In this document: positions 9,377 to 19,378 of the stretch, one piece after another | Position numbering within the stretch: position 1 is the stretch's first letter | How the letters are laid out: every line of letters starts with the position of its first letter | Assembly: GCA_020072925.1 (NCBI GenBank) | Contig: JAIQGA010000008.1 | Location: 1-38,704, forward strand | Origin: Terriglobia bacterium | Lineage (GTDB): Bacteria > Acidobacteriota > Terriglobia > UBA7540 | Reading direction: 5' to 3' | Length of the DNA stretch: 38,704 nucleotides | Made by a program: the position numbers and the translations under genes | Notes under the pieces: model-generated | The model's input: the letters and a program-made list of their open reading frames with translations, nothing else | Databases searched by the model: none | Told to the model about the DNA's origin: nothing

Positions 9377-9452
9377 GAATCACCTCAACTTGTATCCTCT
9401 GTTTTGGGTCAGAGCCGCCCCGCCAAATAGGAATAACGCTCTTATCCCCGCT

Positions 9453-10082
9453 CTATTTGGCGGCAAGAATAGGACGCCGCTCGAACCAACTGCTCAGCCT
9501 TTTCCGCAGTTGCAGGCGCCCGCGCATCAAACGGCTCTTGACAGCCGCAACCGAAAGCCCCAGCACACGCGCCGTGTCTTCAGTTGAAAGGCCTTCAATG
9601 TCACGCAATACAACGACGATGCGCAGCCGAGTCTCCAGGTCTAACAGTGCCTTCGACAGGATCGCGCGTAACTCGGTCCCGCTATAGCTCTCCTCGGGAT
9701 TATCGCGCCAATCTTCGACATCCCTGGATGCTGAGATGGGTTCGTCACTGCGCGCCGGCTGGTCGAGCGAAACCCAGCTTGGTGCACGCTTCCGCCGCAG
9801 CTTGGTTATCGATTCATTCATCGCGATGCGGACCAGCCACGTATAAAACCGCGACTCTACTTTGAAACGCCCAATGCTCGAGTACGCTTTCAAGAAAGTT
9901 TCCTGCAGCACGTCTTCAGCGTCCTCAGCGTTCTTCGTAACCGCGTAGCTTAAGCGGTAGATCCGCCGCTCATACTGCTTGACCAAGATGCTAAAGGACT
10001 CGGAGTCGCCCATCTGCGCCCTTCGAACCACCGCGGCTTCATTTTCCAGGTGTGCAGGCATCGGAAGTTCTATCAGCTCCAT
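9453..10082 (-). CDS. ECF-type RNA polymerase sigma factor
   Basis: The protein has 209 residues. Region 2 is seen in FSILVKQYERRIYRLSYAVT, NAEDAEDVLQETFLKAY and RFYTWLVRIAMNES; region 4 in LSTEDTARVLGLSVAAVKSR followed by LMRGRLQLRKRL. The linker SWVSLDQPARSDEPI is typical of RpoE-like soil sigma factors. It starts at ATG 10082 and overlaps the end of the STAS gene by ten bases, implying translational coupling. There is no transmembrane anti-sigma gene next to it. Its neighbours are a STAS protein and a histidine kinase, so control may be by partner switching or phosphorylation rather than by a membrane anti-sigma. Confidence 0.9.
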   Translation of the reverse strand: MELIELPMPAHLENEAAVVRRAQMGDSESFSILVKQYERRIYRLSYAVTKNAEDAEDVLQETFLKAYSSIGRFKVESRFYTWLVRIAMNESITKLRRKRAPSWVSLDQPARSDEPISASRDVEDWRDNPEESYSGTELRAILSKALLDLETRLRIVVVLRDIEGLSTEDTARVLGLSVAAVKSRLMRGRLQLRKRLSSWFERRPILAAK

Positions 10083-10387
10083 TCAGGCTCATTGCTTTTG
10101 CCCCGTGATGGCGGAATTCCGCCCTTAGGGTTACGAAGCTGCAAAGCCAAGAATGGTGCAAGGTTCAAGATGGCAACGTTGCGGGCTTGGAGTTCCTTGA
10201 GGGCCTCGATCCCGGCTGCATCAGCGAACGAGACGTCCGCCAAGTCAAGGGTCAACCGCGCATTCTCACCCGGAGCATGCAGGTCGCAGGACCGCCGCAG
10301 TTCCTCAACACTTCGGCCCGTCAATCGACCTTCCACGCGGAGCCTGACAGTAGCATTCGACGAGTCAACGACTGTTATCCTTAGCAT
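10073..10387 (-). CDS. STAS-domain protein (anti-sigma antagonist-like)
   Basis: The protein has 104 residues and a single STAS domain: VRLRVEGRLTGRSVEELRRS, then LTLDLADVSFADAAGIEALK. The loop that carries the phosphorylatable serine in SpoIIAA/RsbV-type antagonists (DSSG) reads D56-A-A-G59 here, so the usual kinase switch is absent. It is the first gene of the operon, overlaps the sigma factor start, and follows a strong sigma54 promoter match at 10419-10434. Known STAS proteins bind anti-sigma kinases or sense ligands. Here it more likely works as an unphosphorylated docking or sensing module for the neighbouring sigma factor or kinase; that is inference. Confidence 0.85.
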   Translation of the reverse strand: MLRITVVDSSNATVRLRVEGRLTGRSVEELRRSCDLHAPGENARLTLDLADVSFADAAGIEALKELQARNVAILNLAPFLALQLRNPKGGIPPSRGKSNEPEWS

Positions 10388-10668
10388 TTTGAAAGTCCTG
10401 AACTCGAGTGCCCTTATGAGCAGGTGCCTTGCCAGTGTCTAGATGCGGCAGCGAAATTACCTACGGATGATGAGGATTGTGTTGCGGGCTCAATCTCAGA
10501 GGAAATCTCGAGTAACCTTGTACTCAAAATCAACAGGTTGCAGTTGGCCTCCGCACTTTCCTCCAGCGGGGCTGATGCTCAACTGACCCCGCGTGAGAAT
10601 TTACCGGCGTCGCGGAGATCTTAGCAAATGACACGCTGGTTCAATCCCTACCGTATCTGGTGGGAGAA
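10388..10668. other. intergenic between sigma54 activator and STAS operon
   Basis: About 280 bases without a gene. It contains the sigma54-type promoter (10419-10434), and the remaining roughly 230 bases are the natural place for an upstream activator site. I did not find a clear pair of inverted repeats for the activator's Fis-type helix-turn-helix. Confidence 0.5.
10419..10434 (-). promoter_or_regulatory. putative sigma54 -24/-12 promoter
   Basis: The - strand reads TGGCAAGGCACCTGCT. Against the consensus TGGCAC-N5-TTGCW it differs only in the last base of the -24 box and the first base of the -12 box, with the GG/GC spacing exact. The -12 element is about 33 bases from the STAS start codon at 10387, leaving room for a short leader. 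A gene for a GAFTGA-type sigma54 activator ends 281 bases upstream, which strengthens the assignment. Confidence 0.6.
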
Positions 10669-13600
10669 CTACCGTGGGTGGTGGCCGGGGCGCCTGATTC
10701 CAAGCTTCTGCATCCGATGGCGGAGGGTGTTGGGGTGGAGATTCAGGATTTTAGCTGCGCCCTTTGGTCCCTCGATCACTCCGCCCGTCTGTTGAAGAGC
10801 GGCAAGGATATGACTGCGCTCTACCTCCTCCAAGGTTGAGAGTCGTGGAGGTTCAGAGCTTGCCTGAGAAGACCCCTGACCAGACATTTCAGGTTTTTGC
10901 GTGCCTCTCCCGGAGGAGAGTCCCGGCACAAGGTCTTGGTTCAGCAGAAGGGCTGAGCTAGGGGACAAGATCACGGCCCGCTCTATAACATTCTGCAGTT
11001 CCCGGACATTCCCTGGCCACGGGTAGTTCATTAACCTTTCCATCGTCTCCTGGGAGACGGTGTCCACCTTCTTGCCGAATTTCTTCGAAGAACGGGAGAG
11101 ATAGAACGCCACAAGTTGAGGAATGTCGGAGCGACGATCGCGCAAGGGGGGCACCTTCAAGGGGAAAACATTCAGACGGTAGAACAAGTCAGAGCGGAAC
11201 CGGCCCACGTCAACCGCCTCTTCCAAATTGCGGTTGGTGGCGGCAATGACCCGGACATTGACATGAATCGAACGGCTGCTGCCCACTGGCTCGAACTCAT
11301 GTTCCTGCAGGGCCCGCAAAAGCTTCACTTGGGTCTCCAGGGGCAACTCCCCGACTTCGTCGAGGAAGATGGTGCCCCCATTGGCAAGTTCGAAGCGTCC
11401 TGTGCGGCGCTCAAACGCGCCAGTGAAGGCGCCCTTCATGTGGCCGAACAGTTCACTCTCAACCAAGCCCGCCGGGATGGCGCTGCAATCGACTCTCACC
11501 AGGGGGCGATCCTTGCGAGCGCTGCGATTGTGGATGGCGCGGGCGATGAGTTCCTTGCCGGTGCCTGTCTCGCCGTAGATGAGTACGGTGGAATCCGTGG
11601 GAGCGACCTGCTCCACCGCTCGCAGAACATCGAGTAGGGCTGGACTGTTGCCGACGATTTCTTCGAAGTTGTGCTCGGTGCGGATTTCCTCCTGGAGGTA
11701 GATGTTCTCCTCTTCCAGCTTTGCCTTCAGCACCGTGATCTCTTCGTACGACTTCATGTTTTCCACGGCTAGGGCAACCTGGTTCGCGACCTCCTGCAAA
11801 AACTTCGCATCGACCTCCGAGTACTGGTTCCTGATCGTGCTCCCCACATTGAGGGTGCCGAGGCTTTTTCCCCGCAGGATCATAGGAACGACGCAATCGG
11901 ACCTGAGGCCCTCCGCGACCAGTCGCCGATCGTTCGCATATTGCTGCTCTTTCTCAAGGTCACGGCGCACAACCGCCTGTTGATGATCGAAAACCCATGC
12001 CGAAACACTCGATGGGCGGTCGAACTCGACTCCGGAGCGGAAATAATCCGAGGTTGGGCGACTCTCCATTCCGAGGTATCGAAACACTCCTTTCCCCGGG
12101 AGGTAGAGCGTCAGGGCGGCCCGGTCGAAGGGTACCACGCGACGCATGGCCTCCGAGACGGCGCGCAGGAGGGCCTCCTCAGATAGATTCGTTATGATGG
12201 CATTATTGACCTCGATAAGGGTCCGAAGGTGGTCGGCCGTAAGCGCGACTTTTGCATTCAACGTCGCGATTTCTTCGTAGGCCTTCATGTTCTCGACGGC
12301 AAGCGCGACCTGGTTCGCGACTTCTTGCAGAAATGACACGTCATCCTCGGAGTATTGGCCCTTCGTCGCACTGCCTACGAAAAGGACGCCGCAGGGCTCC
12401 TCGCGCACAATCAGGGGCAGGGCGCAGAGAGAGCGGATGCCTTCCGCCGCGAGGAGTCGCTCGGTGGGGTATTGCGATTCTGTCTCCAGGTCCTTACGCA
12501 GGAGCGGACGGCGATGGTCGAAGACCCATCGCGATACACTCTCTTGCCCAACCTCGTAACCCACGGCGAAGTTTTCGCCCCGAAACGGCCCTTCCAGGGC
12601 AACAAGTCGCAGAACCCCCGTGGCCGGATCATGGAGGATGAGCGCCACTCGGCCGAAGGGGACAACCCGTTTCAGCGCCTCACAAATGGCGTGGAAGAGG
12701 TCGTTCTGATTGAGTTTTGTAATGAGGGCGTTGTTGATCTCAAGAAGCGTGTGCCAACGCTCCTCGCTTTTCCTCAGCGTCTCTTCTGCGCGTTTGCGCT
12801 CTGTGATGTCTTCACAGAGCGCCATGGCAAATCGCGGCGTGCCGCCCGTTCCCGGAACAATAGAAGCATGAAGTCTAACCCAGACCAGGTTTCCGTCCTT
12901 GCGTCGATAGGGTTTTTCGAACTGATACTGACCGAGATGGCCCGCCCATAATTCGGTGGCGAGCGCACGGTTGGATTCGCGGAATTCCTCAGGGGTAATG
13001 TCGAAGAACGACAGCTTCCGGAGTTCCTCCTCCGTATAACCCAGCACTTTTTCGTAAGCACGATTCACATCCAGAAACCGGCCGCTCTCATCTGTGAGAG
13101 CCACACCAATCGCCGATTTCTCGAAAACCGCTCGCCACCGCTCCGCCATCGCAGTGAGGCTGGTATGGAGTGCCGTGATCTGCTTTGCGGCCTGCGAGGT
13201 CGAAATGGCGGCGGCCGCATGGTCGGCAATGGCCTGCAGCCAGCCAGAGTCGGTTTCTCTCAGGTCGGTTCGGCTAAAAACGGCAAGCACTCCGAGGACT
13301 TCGCCCTTGAAGATGAGCGGCTGGCCGACGAGAGTCCGAATATTCTGTGCCTTCACCCAATCCGGTCGGAAAAAAGCTGATTGCTCCTTTCCCACGTCTT
13401 CAACCCGGAGATGGATCGGCGAACCCATCGTCGCGAGGTGTCCCAACTTGGAGGGGGCGTTCAGAGGTATTCGCTGGAAATGGCCGTTGATGCGCGTCCA
13501 ATCCTCCAGCGCACCATCCTCAGGGCTATGATCAGTAAGGGGGTTGCCGGCGCTGGCCACCAGATGCAGACACCGCGTTTGGTCTGGGCAGATGCTCTGC

Positions 13601-13764
13601 ATGAGGCAGGATTTGCAGATGTCGCCCGGCGCCATCAACCAGATGCGCGAAAGCGCGACCTCGGGTTCTTCCGCGAGCCCGCGCACAATCATCTGCAAGA
13701 CCGCATCCACACTCTCCGATTCGGCGGTCGCAAGAATGATCCTCTGGAGGGAAGCAATTTTCAA
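10669..13764 (-). CDS. sigma54-dependent activator, GAF-PAS-GAF-GAF-AAA+-Fis (FhlA-like)
   Basis: The protein has 1031 residues and appears to start at TTG 13764; no in-frame ATG lies close upstream, so the true start is uncertain. Order: GAF with four cysteines (C50, C53, C59, C65) at about 1-190, PAS at 205-325, GAF2 at 336-510, GAF3 at 512-683, coiled coil at 675-700, AAA+ at 705-950, and a Fis-type helix-turn-helix at the end. Walker A is GETGTGKE (731-738), the sigma54 contact loop is GAFTGA (778-783), and Walker B is FLDE (800-803). It should activate a sigma54 promoter in response to one or more small ligands or redox state. The obvious target is the downstream STAS - sigma - kinase operon. 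Confidence 0.9.
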   Translation of the reverse strand: MKIASLQRIILATAESESVDAVLQMIVRGLAEEPEVALSRIWLMAPGDICKSCLMQSICPDQTRCLHLVASAGNPLTDHSPEDGALEDWTRINGHFQRIPLNAPSKLGHLATMGSPIHLRVEDVGKEQSAFFRPDWVKAQNIRTLVGQPLIFKGEVLGVLAVFSRTDLRETDSGWLQAIADHAAAAISTSQAAKQITALHTSLTAMAERWRAVFEKSAIGVALTDESGRFLDVNRAYEKVLGYTEEELRKLSFFDITPEEFRESNRALATELWAGHLGQYQFEKPYRRKDGNLVWVRLHASIVPGTGGTPRFAMALCEDITERKRAEETLRKSEERWHTLLEINNALITKLNQNDLFHAICEALKRVVPFGRVALILHDPATGVLRLVALEGPFRGENFAVGYEVGQESVSRWVFDHRRPLLRKDLETESQYPTERLLAAEGIRSLCALPLIVREEPCGVLFVGSATKGQYSEDDVSFLQEVANQVALAVENMKAYEEIATLNAKVALTADHLRTLIEVNNAIITNLSEEALLRAVSEAMRRVVPFDRAALTLYLPGKGVFRYLGMESRPTSDYFRSGVEFDRPSSVSAWVFDHQQAVVRRDLEKEQQYANDRRLVAEGLRSDCVVPMILRGKSLGTLNVGSTIRNQYSEVDAKFLQEVANQVALAVENMKSYEEITVLKAKLEEENIYLQEEIRTEHNFEEIVGNSPALLDVLRAVEQVAPTDSTVLIYGETGTGKELIARAIHNRSARKDRPLVRVDCSAIPAGLVESELFGHMKGAFTGAFERRTGRFELANGGTIFLDEVGELPLETQVKLLRALQEHEFEPVGSSRSIHVNVRVIAATNRNLEEAVDVGRFRSDLFYRLNVFPLKVPPLRDRRSDIPQLVAFYLSRSSKKFGKKVDTVSQETMERLMNYPWPGNVRELQNVIERAVILSPSSALLLNQDLVPGLSSGRGTQKPEMSGQGSSQASSEPPRLSTLEEVERSHILAALQQTGGVIEGPKGAAKILNLHPNTLRHRMQKLGIRRPGHHPR

Positions 13765-14231
13765 CGAAGCACACTCCAGACAATCTGCTGCATGCAGGGA
13801 GCCCTGACCCCAAATTCAAGCCCTTCTCTACATGCATTGTACGCTAATTCGAGACGAATCTCGCGCCTAGGATTGTGGCCCTTTGGAAGCTCTTGCGGTT
13901 TCTGGAGGTGGACGGAACGAACATCGCCTAAGGCCTGCTGGGGTTCGTCACTTTAATGGATGTCGTCAAGATCGGTGACAGAGTCAAATCGGGTCAACAG
14001 TCTGATTCCTGGGTGGTAAGTATGCTGGGGTTGCTTCGTTCGATCCCCGCGAGTACCTTTCCAGTCCAAACTTCCTCGAACTGGGCCTCTGGAGGGGAGG
14101 AGGCCACACCTCAATGAACTGGCCATAATACGTCCACTTGAGCAGGGCTCTTCAACAGTTAAATATTGCAGCGGCCGCAGCGATCAAACATCTAAGCAAT
14201 CCGCGGCGCGCAGAACTCTCCTCTGCACCGG
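13765..14231. other. intergenic, nothing recognised
   Basis: About 470 bases between the sigma54 activator and the terminator of the DUF1501 operon. It contains only short frames without ribosome binding sites. The region just upstream of 13764 must hold the activator's promoter, but no -10/-35 or sigma54 match stood out. Confidence 0.4.
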
Positions 14232-14274
14232 CCGGCGCAGCCTGTGGGCCGTGCGTTGGTTCTGGCTACGCCGG
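14232..14274 (-). terminator. stem-loop after DUF1501 gene
   Basis: CCGGCGTAGCC and GGCTGCGCCGG (read on the - strand) pair over 11 positions with one G-U, enclosing a 21-base loop. The stem begins one base after the stop codon at 14276-14278. There is no U-run, so it may be a 3' stabilising hairpin or need Rho. Confidence 0.5.
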
Positions 14275-14275
14275 G

Positions 14276-15760
14276 TTAGGCCAGCACCTTGTCCACCACG
14301 TTGCCCGCGACGTCCGTCAGGCGGAAGTAGCGCCCTTGGAACTTGTAGGTCAGCTTGGTGTGGTCCACGCCCAGGCAATGCAGGATGGTCGCCTGCAAAT
14401 CATGGATGTGCACAGGATCTTCGAGGATGTTATAGCAATAGTCATCGGTTTTGCCGATGGTAACGCCGGGCTTGATACCGCCGCCCGCCATCCACACGGA
14501 GAAGCAGCGCCCATGGTGATCGCGGCCGTAATTCGTTTCCGTAAGCTTGCCCTGGCAATAAACCGTGCGGCCGAATTCACCGCCCCAAATGACCAGGGTG
14601 TCGTCAAGCAAGCCGCGTTGCTTCAAGTCGATGATCAAGGCCGCAGAAGCTTGGTCCACGCCCTTGCATTGGAGGGCAAGGTCGCGGGGCAGATCGTTGT
14701 GCTGGTCCCACCCGCGATGGTAGAGCTGCACGAAGCGCACCCCCCGCTCCGCCAATCGCCGCGCCAACAGGCAGTTGGCGGCGTAGGTTCCGGGCTTGCG
14801 TGAATCCGGCCCATACAACTCAAAAATGTGATCCGGTTCCTTGGAAAGGTCCATCAGTTCCGGCACCGAGGTTTGCATGCGGTAGGCCATCTCGTATTGT
14901 GTGACGCGCGTTTCGATTTCCGGGTCGCCGTATTTCTCCGCCAGCAGGCGATTCAGCTTCCCAATCCCATCCAGCATACGCCGCCGCGTGGTGGGCGTGA
15001 TTCCCGGAGGATTGGAAAGATAGAGCACGGGGTCACCCCCGGCATGAAACTTCACGCCCTGGTATTTGGAAGGCAAAAAGCCATTGCCCCACAACCGGGA
15101 AAACAGCGGCTGGTCAGGATTGAGGGCGTTGGCCTGGGAAATCATCACCACGAAGGCCGGGAGGTTTTTGTTTTCGCTCCCCAGGCCGTAGCTGACCCAT
15201 GCGCCCATGCTGGGACGGCCGGGCTGCGGGAATCCTGTCTGGATGAAGGTGATCGCCGGGTCGTGATTGATCGCCTCCGTATAGACAGTCTTGATGAGGG
15301 CGATATCATCGGCAATCTTCGCGTGCTGCGGGAGCAGTTCGCTGAACATCGCACCGGATTTCCCCGCGGGCGCAAACTTGAAAATGGACGGCGCCACCGG
15401 CAGAGTCGACTGGCCGGAAGTCATGCCGGTGATGCGCTGGCCCATGCGGACCGATGCCGGCAGGTCGTTGCCTCGCCATTTGGCAAGGTTCGGTTTAGGG
15501 TCGAATAAATCGATTTGCGACGGGGCGCCGGACTGATGCAGGTAAATGACCCGCTTGGCTTTGGGAGCGAAGTTCGGGAAGCCGGCCAGACCGCCGGTCT
15601 TGGGATCAACCGCCGCATCGGCCGCATAACCCTCACCCGCCAGAAGCGACGCGAGCGCCGGAATGCCCAGGGCCACCCCGGCCGTGCTGCGCCGAAAGAA
15701 ATGCCGCCGCGTCATGGCCATGTTGAGGTCACGCCAAATCGTTTTCTTTGAGTCCGTCAT
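14276..15760 (-). CDS. DUF1501 family Tat-exported protein (sulfatase-like fold)
   Basis: The protein has 494 residues. The Tat signal is [17 protein letters not shown], preceded by 15 residues from the chosen ATG at 15760, whose AAGGA lies across the stop of the upstream gene. Family landmarks are [20 protein letters not shown] near the start, [17 protein letters not shown] in the middle, and [32 protein letters not shown] and [18 protein letters not shown] near the end, whose His/Asp clusters resemble alkaline phosphatase/sulfatase metal sites. DUF1501 proteins occur almost always next to PSCyt1/DUF1549/DUF1553 proteins, as here (seven-base gap). The pair probably acts in the periplasm; the exact reaction is not established. 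Confidence 0.9.
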   Translation of the reverse strand: MTDSKKTIWRDLNMAMTRRHFFRRSTAGVALGIPALASLLAGEGYAADAAVDPKTGGLAGFPNFAPKAKRVIYLHQSGAPSQIDLFDPKPNLAKWRGNDLPASVRMGQRITGMTSGQSTLPVAPSIFKFAPAGKSGAMFSELLPQHAKIADDIALIKTVYTEAINHDPAITFIQTGFPQPGRPSMGAWVSYGLGSENKNLPAFVVMISQANALNPDQPLFSRLWGNGFLPSKYQGVKFHAGGDPVLYLSNPPGITPTTRRRMLDGIGKLNRLLAEKYGDPEIETRVTQYEMAYRMQTSVPELMDLSKEPDHIFELYGPDSRKPGTYAANCLLARRLAERGVRFVQLYHRGWDQHNDLPRDLALQCKGVDQASAALIIDLKQRGLLDDTLVIWGGEFGRTVYCQGKLTETNYGRDHHGRCFSVWMAGGGIKPGVTIGKTDDYCYNILEDPVHIHDLQATILHCLGVDHTKLTYKFQGRYFRLTDVAGNVVDKVLA

Positions 15761-15767
15761 AAGTCAC

Positions 15768-18700
15768 TCATTCCTTCGTAATCGTCTCGTCGAGATTCAG
15801 AATCATGCTGGCCACAGTTGTCCAGGCCGCAAGCTCTTTCGAGTCGAGCTTAGGACTGCTCTTGGAAGCGCCCACTTTCAACAACACCGTCGCCTCGTCG
15901 GGGTGAAGACGATAATCCGCCAGTGCCTCATGCGCGGCCTCCACCAGCACGGCGCGCTCCTGGGGATCCGGAAGCCGCCCGGTGGCCAGGCGGAAGGCGA
16001 AGTTGATTCGCGCTTCCGCAGTTTTTCCCCCCTGCGCGAGCATGCGCCCCGCAAGTACGCGCGCGGCCTCTACGTACGTGGGATCGTTCATCAGCACCAG
16101 AGCCTGTAGCGGAGTGTTGGTAATGGTGCGGCGGGCAGTGCACTTCTCACGGTCAGGAGCATCAAAGGTGACGAGCGCGGGGGGCGGCACGGTACGTTTC
16201 CAGACGGTGTACATGCTGCGGCGATATAAATCTCGGCCCGTTGACTCCGCGTAAGTCTGCCCGGTGAATCCCGTCCCGAACGCCATCTCCTCCCACAGAC
16301 CTTTGGGTTGATAGGGGTAAACGCTGGGCCCGCCAATGCGCGCATCGAGCAGGCCGCTGACCGCCAGGGCGTTATCGCGAATCAACTCCGCCGGCAAGCG
16401 GACACGCGGGCCACGCGCCAGCAGGCGATTCTCGGGGTCTCGCTCCTCGAGTTCCGGGGTCACGCGCGATGACTGCCGGTAGGTTGCCGAAGTTACGATG
16501 AGCCGCTGCATGGCTTTGACGTTCCATCCCGTGCGGATGAATTCGGTGGCTAACCAATCCAGCAAGGGTTGGTTGCTGGGCGGCTCACCCTGCGAGCCAA
16601 AGTCCTCCGATGTCTTCACCAGGCCGATTCCGAAATATTCCTGCCAGAAATGATTCACAGCCACGCGCGCTGTGAGCGGATTGCCGGGATCGACAATCCA
16701 CTTCGCCAACCCCAGTCGGCTCACGGGTAAGCCTGGCGCCATGGGAGGGAGGAAGCTGGGCACTCCGGGCGAGACTTTCTCCTGAGGGTTGTCGTACTGG
16801 CCGCGCCCCAAGACAAATGTTTCGCGGGGCTTCTTCATCTCGGCCATGATCATGACCGTCGGGATCGATTCTTCCAGCTTTTCCTTTTCCTCCCGCAAAT
16901 TCTTCAGTTGCGCGTAAAGTTGGCGCACCTTGTCGGAGGCGCCGTAGCTGAGGAAATACTCTGTCAGCCGGGCTTGACGGTCTTTCTCCCGGTCTTTTTC
17001 GATCTCCTCTTTAGTCTTGGCTTTGTCTTCCTCCCCGATCTGGATGTCCTCTTTTTCCTTCTCGGGTTGAAGCGGCAAAATCTCTTTTGCCGGCCGCCCA
17101 TCAAGCGCCACGAGCAGGGAACGCGCCGGCAGGCGCATGGCAAGGTGTTCTGCTTCGGAATCGCTCAGCACGCGATCGTAAATCCGCAGGTCATCCAATC
17201 GACCTTCGTAGGGCGTACCCAAATTCTTATCGCCGATCTCCATCGGTGCCGAAGTGCGGAAGTCACCGCTCAATTGATCTTTCAAAACCGTGGTCTCAAC
17301 CGGTTTGCCATCGAAATAGAGTTTCAGGCCAGAGGCTTTCCCAGAGCCGTCGTATTCGACCAGCAAATGGCGCATGGCATCGATCGATTGAGGTTCTTTG
17401 GTCGTCACCTCGATCGCGTTGTCCGGCCAGCGGTTGGAGAGGCGCACCACGAAATTCGCCAGGCGCTTCAGTCGCCCCATATAGACGGGCTTTTCATCAG
17501 CCACTTCCCATCCCTGCCAGTGTTCGCCGGAAGTGCGCTTTTGCAGGACCTTGAGGGCTACAACGGTTCCAGGCCGGGTCCAAAAAGCCAGCGCAAAAGG
17601 TTTCGAGCGTTCGAAGTCCCCAGTGCCACCGAAGTCGACCTGCGTCTCTCCGCTGAGGTCCGCTCCCTGAGCGACGATGGCTTCGTCATACACCATCTCG
17701 CCGCGAACGACCTTGGCATCGGGTTGGGATCCCGCGGCGTCTTTCAAATTCCCATCGAGCGGGTAGTAAGCCGTCAAACCCTGGTGGGAAGGTTCCGGGA
17801 TAGAAGCAAGGGCCGTCTTCTGCCAATCGTTCCTCTCTGCCAGGATTTGCTTTTCCTGCAAAGCGGAAAGCGTCTTGGCGATCTCTGTTTTTAGCGAGTC
17901 GAGACGCGCTTGCTGCTCGTGGGAAGGCAGGGGCAAGACCGGGTCGGCGTTTCCCAGCATGCCATCTAATCCGCGCTCCGGGACCGTATTGAAGAAAGCC
18001 ACGAAGCGATAAAAATCTTTCTGTTTGATGGGGTCGTATTTGTGGTCGTGGCAGCGCGCGCAGCCCATGGTGAGGCCGAGCCAGGCCATGGAGGTCGTGC
18101 TGACGCGGTCCACCAGGTACTCGACGTGATACTCCTGCGGAATGGCGCCCCCTTCAAAGTTGATCATGTGGTTGCGGTTGAAGCCGGAGGCGATTTTCTG
18201 CTCGAGGGTGGCATGGGGTAAGAGATCGCCGGCGATTTGTTCGATCGTAAACTCATCGTACGGCATGTTCTGGTTAAAGGCCTTGATGACCCAGTCGCGC
18301 CAAGCCCACATGTCGCGCAGGGAATCAATATGGTAGCCGTGCGTGTCCGCGTAGCGCGCCAGGTCGAGCCAAGGCATCGCCATGCGCTCACCGTAATGGG
18401 ACGAGGCCAGGAGCTTGTCCACGCGCTTCTCATAGGCGTCGGGCGAACGATCGGCAACGAACGCGTCGATTTCCGCCGGCGTCGGCGGCAGGCCGATGAG
18501 GTCGAAGTAGACCCGGCGCAGGAGCGTGGCTTTATCGGTTTCGGGAGACGGCTTCAGCCCTTCCGCTTTGAGGCGCGCCAGAACAAAGTTGTCGATAGGA
18601 TTTCGCGGCCACGCCCGGTCCTTCACGGCCGGCACCGGAGGACGTTTGGGAGGGACGAACGACCAGAGAGTCTCCCACTTGGCTCCCTGGTCGATCCACT

Positions 18701-19076
18701 CTTTGATGAGCTCGATCTGCTTTTCCGTCAGTGACCGGCCGGACCACACCGGAGGCATGCGAACGGAATCATCCTTGGAGCTGATCTTCTGGTAGAGCTT
18801 GCTTTGGGCGGAATTGCCCGGAACGATGATGTGATAGCCGCCGCGGTCAACGAACAGGTCTTCGGTCTTATCCAGCCGCAGGTTGGCCATGCGCTGCTTG
18901 CCGTCCGGCCCATGACACTTAAAGCAGGTGTCCGACAAGATGGGGCGAATGTCGCGGTTGAAGTCCACCCGGTTTACGGCCGCTTGCGGAGCCGTCACCG
19001 AGACGGTTTTCGTAGTGTTGAAGAGCCAACCTAGGGAAGCGACAAGGCCCACCGCAAAAAGCACCCGAGACCACAT
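15768..19076 (-). CDS. PSCyt1 - DUF1549 - LamG - DUF1553 cytochrome-domain protein
   Basis: I place the start at ATG 19074-19076 ([19 protein letters not shown], an N-terminal membrane or signal segment) behind AGGGGGG, not at the earlier in-frame start at 19199, whose extra 41 residues are charged. That gives 1102 residues. PSCyt1 carries a heme c motif C51-FK-C54-H55. DUF1549 (about 155-395) ends in a second motif C339-AR-C342-H343. A concanavalin/LamG-like domain covers about 430-640, followed by a highly charged Lys/Glu segment (about 680-720). DUF1553 (about 770-1020) includes the [20 protein letters not shown] region. It is cotranscribed with the DUF1501 gene. Such pairs are expanded in planctomycetes, verrucomicrobia and Solibacter-like acidobacteria and are thought to act on polysaccharides with electron transfer. 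Confidence 0.9.
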   Translation of the reverse strand: MWSRVLFAVGLVASLGWLFNTTKTVSVTAPQAAVNRVDFNRDIRPILSDTCFKCHGPDGKQRMANLRLDKTEDLFVDRGGYHIIVPGNSAQSKLYQKISSKDDSVRMPPVWSGRSLTEKQIELIKEWIDQGAKWETLWSFVPPKRPPVPAVKDRAWPRNPIDNFVLARLKAEGLKPSPETDKATLLRRVYFDLIGLPPTPAEIDAFVADRSPDAYEKRVDKLLASSHYGERMAMPWLDLARYADTHGYHIDSLRDMWAWRDWVIKAFNQNMPYDEFTIEQIAGDLLPHATLEQKIASGFNRNHMINFEGGAIPQEYHVEYLVDRVSTTSMAWLGLTMGCARCHDHKYDPIKQKDFYRFVAFFNTVPERGLDGMLGNADPVLPLPSHEQQARLDSLKTEIAKTLSALQEKQILAERNDWQKTALASIPEPSHQGLTAYYPLDGNLKDAAGSQPDAKVVRGEMVYDEAIVAQGADLSGETQVDFGGTGDFERSKPFALAFWTRPGTVVALKVLQKRTSGEHWQGWEVADEKPVYMGRLKRLANFVVRLSNRWPDNAIEVTTKEPQSIDAMRHLLVEYDGSGKASGLKLYFDGKPVETTVLKDQLSGDFRTSAPMEIGDKNLGTPYEGRLDDLRIYDRVLSDSEAEHLAMRLPARSLLVALDGRPAKEILPLQPEKEKEDIQIGEEDKAKTKEEIEKDREKDRQARLTEYFLSYGASDKVRQLYAQLKNLREEKEKLEESIPTVMIMAEMKKPRETFVLGRGQYDNPQEKVSPGVPSFLPPMAPGLPVSRLGLAKWIVDPGNPLTARVAVNHFWQEYFGIGLVKTSEDFGSQGEPPSNQPLLDWLATEFIRTGWNVKAMQRLIVTSATYRQSSRVTPELEERDPENRLLARGPRVRLPAELIRDNALAVSGLLDARIGGPSVYPYQPKGLWEEMAFGTGFTGQTYAESTGRDLYRRSMYTVWKRTVPPPALVTFDAPDREKCTARRTITNTPLQALVLMNDPTYVEAARVLAGRMLAQGGKTAEARINFAFRLATGRLPDPQERAVLVEAAHEALADYRLHPDEATVLLKVGASKSSPKLDSKELAAWTTVASMILNLDETITKE

Positions 19077-19378
19077 GCTGGTTGCCCCCCTGGAAAGTTG
19101 TGCACGCCCTGTGCTGCCTGAAATATACCTAAATTCCGGCCGCAAGTCCAATCCCACTTTCCTTTCTCCCAATCCGTCGATGGCGCCTGGCAACTCCACG
19201 GGAGGTGGGGACGATCCAGCGCTGCCCCGCTTTTCGAATCAGCGACCATCATTGTATCGCGCATGCGCAAGCCGAAAGTGCCGACCCACCGGCGCCACGC
19301 TCGATAGCCCGAGGCCGGCGGTCACCTTGCGTCAGTGCGACGGGTAGCGGGAAATTATCGCACTTTCAAAGGGGGTGA
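19077..19378. other. intergenic, leader of PSCyt1 gene
   Basis: No gene supported. The 41 codons upstream of the chosen start stay open but look non-coding. The Ndh gene ends at 19379, also on the - strand, so this stretch must contain its terminator region and the promoter for the cytochrome-domain gene lies upstream of 19076. No clear boxes seen. Confidence 0.35.

Noticed and set aside
16908-17894. 328-codon frame antisense to the cytochrome-domain gene
   Set aside because: Artefact of codon bias in the LamG-containing part of the real gene.
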